From Montifringilla adamsi (taxonomy: Eukaryota; Chordata; Aves; Passeriformes; Passeridae), in assembly GCA_017590115.1 (NCBI GenBank), contig JAGGNK010010225.1:1364001-1428000 (forward strand): a stretch of DNA of 64,000 nt, given 5' to 3'. The notes under the pieces were generated by a model. The model was given only the letters and a program-made list of their open reading frames with translations, was not told where the DNA came from and ran no database searches. A program made the position numbers and the translations under genes. Of the stretch, positions 63,081-64,000 are shown one piece after another; positions within the stretch are counted from its first letter, which is position 1; every line of letters starts with the position of its first letter.

Positions 63081-64000
63081 AGTACAGAGAGATAGAAAAG
63101 GGTTACAACTCACCCAGTGAACCCACTGCAGATGCAGATTTGTGCTTTTTAGTACATTTTTGAGTGCTTTTCTAGCCTAGTGCTAAATAACCCAAGATTT
63201 TACTGGTCCCCTTAGGAGAGGATTTCGTAGTTCATGAAATGTCTCCATAAGGAACCATTTCTCATGCCTCCACCTGAATCTTTATTTGTGCAGTTTCACC
63301 CATTTCTCCCCATTATATAGTTCCCAGCCTCGTGTGGCCCTGGGGAATCTTCTCATTCCTAGGTGCCCAATCCTTCAAGTCCTTGGAGTTGACAAGTGTA
63401 TTCCCCTGAGATGTCATTTATCTGAGTGATGTGCATTTAGTTACTTTAATCTTTCCCCATAAATCAGCTTGTTCAACTTTCTCCCTGTTTCTCATTTAAG
63501 AGTTTTTCCCTCTCTGCCATCTTTCCAGTATTACTGAGGCATCTAGAGGGGAATTTAGCATCATATTTTCAGCCTTGTGGGGGAGGACCATCATTTTCTT
63601 GAACAATCAGATGACATTTACTATAGGATAGGTATTTCTAGGCTATACAATTCACCACTACCATACTTTTTATATCACTTATCACAGCTGGGTTTCTCTT
63701 TGCAGTACAGATTTCCCATTAATTACCGGCCATCACTGACTTCACTCCTTAAATTGGACAACAGCTTCTGGAATAAGTCCTTACTTGTGTTTTTGTGCAT
63801 TACACCAGTCTAAATATTAGAGAACTATGTGAGCAGAAGATCATTAGACATCTGCTCATCTTGGTTTTCTTATGCCTTTCTTTGAGGTGACTAAAGCCAG
63901 CCTTGCCTAGTATCCCCTCTCCAACAAGGCTGAACAATTTGGCAGTTCCTGTGATCTTAACTGAGATGACTCTTTTCACAGATAAATACAGACTTCTATT

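Overview
This is vertebrate, almost certainly avian, nuclear DNA. The evidence is a split protein-coding gene with GT/AG introns, several CR1 LINE fragments of the bird/reptile type (both ORF2-derived pieces and typical 3' ends), and a solo long terminal repeat whose sequence resembles one I recall from songbird and other neoavian genomes. There are no bacterial features: no operons, no CRISPR array and no RNA genes that I can see.

Layout. Positions 1-5344 are the end of intron 1 of ABHD5 (CGI-58). Six coding exons follow on the + strand at 5345-5430, 5702-6074, 9509-9663, 13795-13906, 14437-14623 and 16618-16707. All junctions are canonical and all phases agree. They give 333 codons plus a stop. 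Exon 1, which carries the start codon and, from memory of the human gene, about 16 residues, lies upstream of the window. An AT-rich 3' UTR with several AATAAA signals probably runs to about 19.2-19.7 kb. CR1 fragments lie in introns 3, 4 and 6.

From about 20 kb to the end I find no convincing gene. The base composition becomes more GC-rich and patchy. The many open frames there are short, usually open on both strands, and resemble no family I recognise. This stretch holds three more CR1 pieces (22.3, 30.3-31.0 and 42.6-42.9 kb), an antisense solo LTR (52215-52781), a near-identical 293-bp tandem duplication (54464-55058), a pure (GT)58 tract (53455-53570), a long G-run (27007-27028) and other simple repeats. 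Several AT-rich, homeodomain-site-like blocks (around 23.4-23.7, 28.6-28.8, 34.5-34.7, 46.8-47.2, 48.4-48.6, 58.0-58.3 and 59.85-60.85 kb) look like candidate conserved non-coding elements. That is a composition-based impression and needs cross-species alignment.

Biology. The only gene, ABHD5, encodes the lipid-droplet co-activator of adipose triglyceride lipase (PNPLA2). It appears intact here and keeps the family hallmark of asparagine in place of the nucleophilic serine. I did not find a convincing new biological system. The items most worth checking are the tandem duplication, the antisense LTR, a perfect 13-bp hairpin just upstream of the last ABHD5 exon, and the candidate regulatory blocks.
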